From Nitrospina sp. (lineage in GTDB: Bacteria; Nitrospinota; Nitrospinia; Nitrospinales; Nitrospinaceae), in NCBI GenBank assembly GCA_004357365.1, contig SMVT01000004.1:1-22673 (forward strand): a DNA stretch of 22,673 nt, given 5' to 3'. A program made the position numbers and the translations under genes. Every line of letters begins with the position of its first letter. The stretch's first letter is position 1. Below are positions 21,741-22,673 of this stretch, piece by piece. The notes under the pieces were generated by a model that was not told the DNA's origin, made no database searches, and saw only the letters and a program-made list of their open reading frames with translations.

Positions 21741-22673
21741 TCAGCGTTCGTTGAGTTTTCCGAGGATTCGGTCCAATAGAAGATCGGCGATTTCCATTTT
21801 GGTGAGCAAGGGCAGGGATTCCACATTCAGGTTGCGGTCGATCAGGGTCACTTGGTTGCTGTCCGATTGAAAACCGATGCCCGGTGCGCTGATGTCGTTG
21901 GCGACGATCCAATCGAGCTGTTTGCGTTGCAGTTTTTCGGTGGCACTTTGCAGGAGGTTTTCGCTTTCCGCGGCGAATCCCATAATCAACTGGCCGGTTT
22001 TTTTCTTCGCCACTTCTTTCAGAATATCCTGCGTGGGATGGAGGCTGAGAAGGAGCGTCTCCTCGCCTTTCTTTTTGATCTTTTCCTTGTAAACGGTGTC
22101 CGGTGCGAAATCCCCCACCGCGGCGGTCATCACCAGAACGTCGCAGCGGGGCAGATGGTCGAGCACCAGTTGCCCCATCTCGCCGGCCCGCTGGCAATTC
22201 AACAGCGTCACGCCGATCGGCGGTTCCAGATGGGTCGGCCCGCTGATGAGTGTCACCTCCGCCCCCCGGCCTCGGGCCTGGCGGGCGATGGCGTATCCCA
22301 TTTTGCCGGACGATCGGTTGGTGATAAAGCGCACGGGATCGATCGGTTCGCGGGTCGGCCCGGCGGTGACCAGAATGTGCAGGCCCTTCAGATCGCTTTG
22401 CCGCAGAAGGCATTTGCGCACCGCATCCAGCAGAACCGGCGGTTCGGGGAGACGTCCGAGACCCACGGTGCCGCAAGCCAGCTCTCCCGCTTCCGGCTCG
22501 ATGAGGCCCACCCCCCGCCTCTTTAAAGTGCGGATGTTCTCCTGAACCGCGGGGTGGTCCCACATCTTATCGTTCATCGCCGGTGCCACCAGAACGGGAC
22601 CGGCAAACGCCGCGTACAGCGTCGACAACGGATCGTCCGCCAGCCCCTGAGCCATTTTGCCGATGGAGTTGGC
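21741..22673 (-). CDS. coaBC: Phosphopantothenoylcysteine decarboxylase / phosphopantothenate-cysteine ligase, 3' part
   Basis: CoaBC catalyses two steps of coenzyme A synthesis: CTP-dependent joining of cysteine to 4'-phosphopantothenate (CoaB), then FMN-dependent decarboxylation (CoaC). The frame runs off the right edge of the window: residues ANSIGK precede the first ATG inside the window and match the CoaC block, so the true start lies beyond 22673. About 310 residues are present. The CoaC part keeps PAMNDKMWDHPAVQENI and the catalytic Cys in GELACGTVGLGRL; its active-site His is in the missing part. The CoaB part has LVTAGPTREPIDPVRFITN, SSGKMG, AAVGDFAP, the Lys-rich KEKIKKKG segment and GFAAESENL. 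The CoaB domain appears intact. Confidence 0.95.
   Translation of the reverse strand, partial: ANSIGKMAQGLADDPLSTLYAAFAGPVLVAPAMNDKMWDHPAVQENIRTLKRRGVGLIEPEAGELACGTVGLGRLPEPPVLLDAVRKCLLRQSDLKGLHILVTAGPTREPIDPVRFITNRSSGKMGYAIARQARGRGAEVTLISGPTHLEPPIGVTLLNCQRAGEMGQLVLDHLPRCDVLVMTAAVGDFAPDTVYKEKIKKKGEETLLLSLHPTQDILKEVAKKKTGQLIMGFAAESENLLQSATEKLQRKQLDWIVANDISAPGIGFQSDSNQVTLIDRNLNVESLPLLTKMEIADLLLDRILGKLNER

Noticed and set aside
20968..22563. Minus-strand open frame of 531 codons spanning the SUMF1 gene and coaBC
   Set aside because: It runs antisense through a complete SUMF1 domain and out of frame through CoaBC, and its translation resembles nothing.

Overview
The window is 22.7 kb of ordinary chromosomal DNA from a Gram-negative bacterium of moderately high GC. 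The Gram-negative call rests on an LpxR-type outer-membrane barrel enzyme, a periplasmic ApbE lipoprotein and a full membrane arm of respiratory complex I. The lineage cannot be fixed from the sequence. The gene mix (dispersed complex I genes, long TPR proteins, J-domain/MORN protein, SUMF1-like secreted protein) is reminiscent of Nitrospinota or deltaproteobacteria-like marine bacteria, but that is only an inference.

Layout. Bases 1-78 are the end of a sensor histidine kinase. Bases 140-1362 (minus) hold an LpxR-like lipid A deacylase gene with its own strong promoter. Just beyond its stop codon lies a diverged second copy of its own 3' tail. Bases 1787-10133 (plus) are one long complex I operon in the order nuoA-C-H-I-J-K-L-M-N. 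It encodes the whole proton-pumping membrane arm plus NuoC and NuoI, but no NuoB, D, E, F or G. Next come a small unknown soluble protein with its own promoter and, facing it, a TatA-family gene. The tatA intrinsic terminator is folded into the 3' end of the neighbouring gene. Upstream of tatA is a decayed minus-strand reading frame that ends at a second terminator-like hairpin.

Bases 11536-13827 encode a soluble protein made almost entirely of 21 gapless 34-residue TPR repeats. It converges with rpe (ribulose-phosphate 3-epimerase). rpe and the plus-strand unit beside it fire from divergent promoters near 14.6-14.7 kb. The plus-strand unit begins with the debris of a ClC chloride channel (last membrane segment and damaged CBS pair) and continues into apbE, a flavin transferase lipoprotein. 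On the minus strand a P1B copper ATPase (copA) is followed 33 bp later by a J-domain/MORN-repeat fusion gene, a probable two-gene unit. The right end holds a secreted cyclase-family metal hydrolase, a zinc-ribbon two-helix membrane protein, a secreted SUMF1-domain protein lacking the catalytic cysteine pair of true formylglycine-generating enzymes, and the truncated coaBC (coenzyme A synthesis).

No rRNA, tRNA, CRISPR array, insertion sequence or prophage was seen. The most unusual items are the split complex I operon, the gene debris (lpxR tail, ClC remnant, minus-strand frame with an in-frame TGA), the J-domain/MORN partner of copA, the perfectly regular TPR protein, and the hairpins around tatA.
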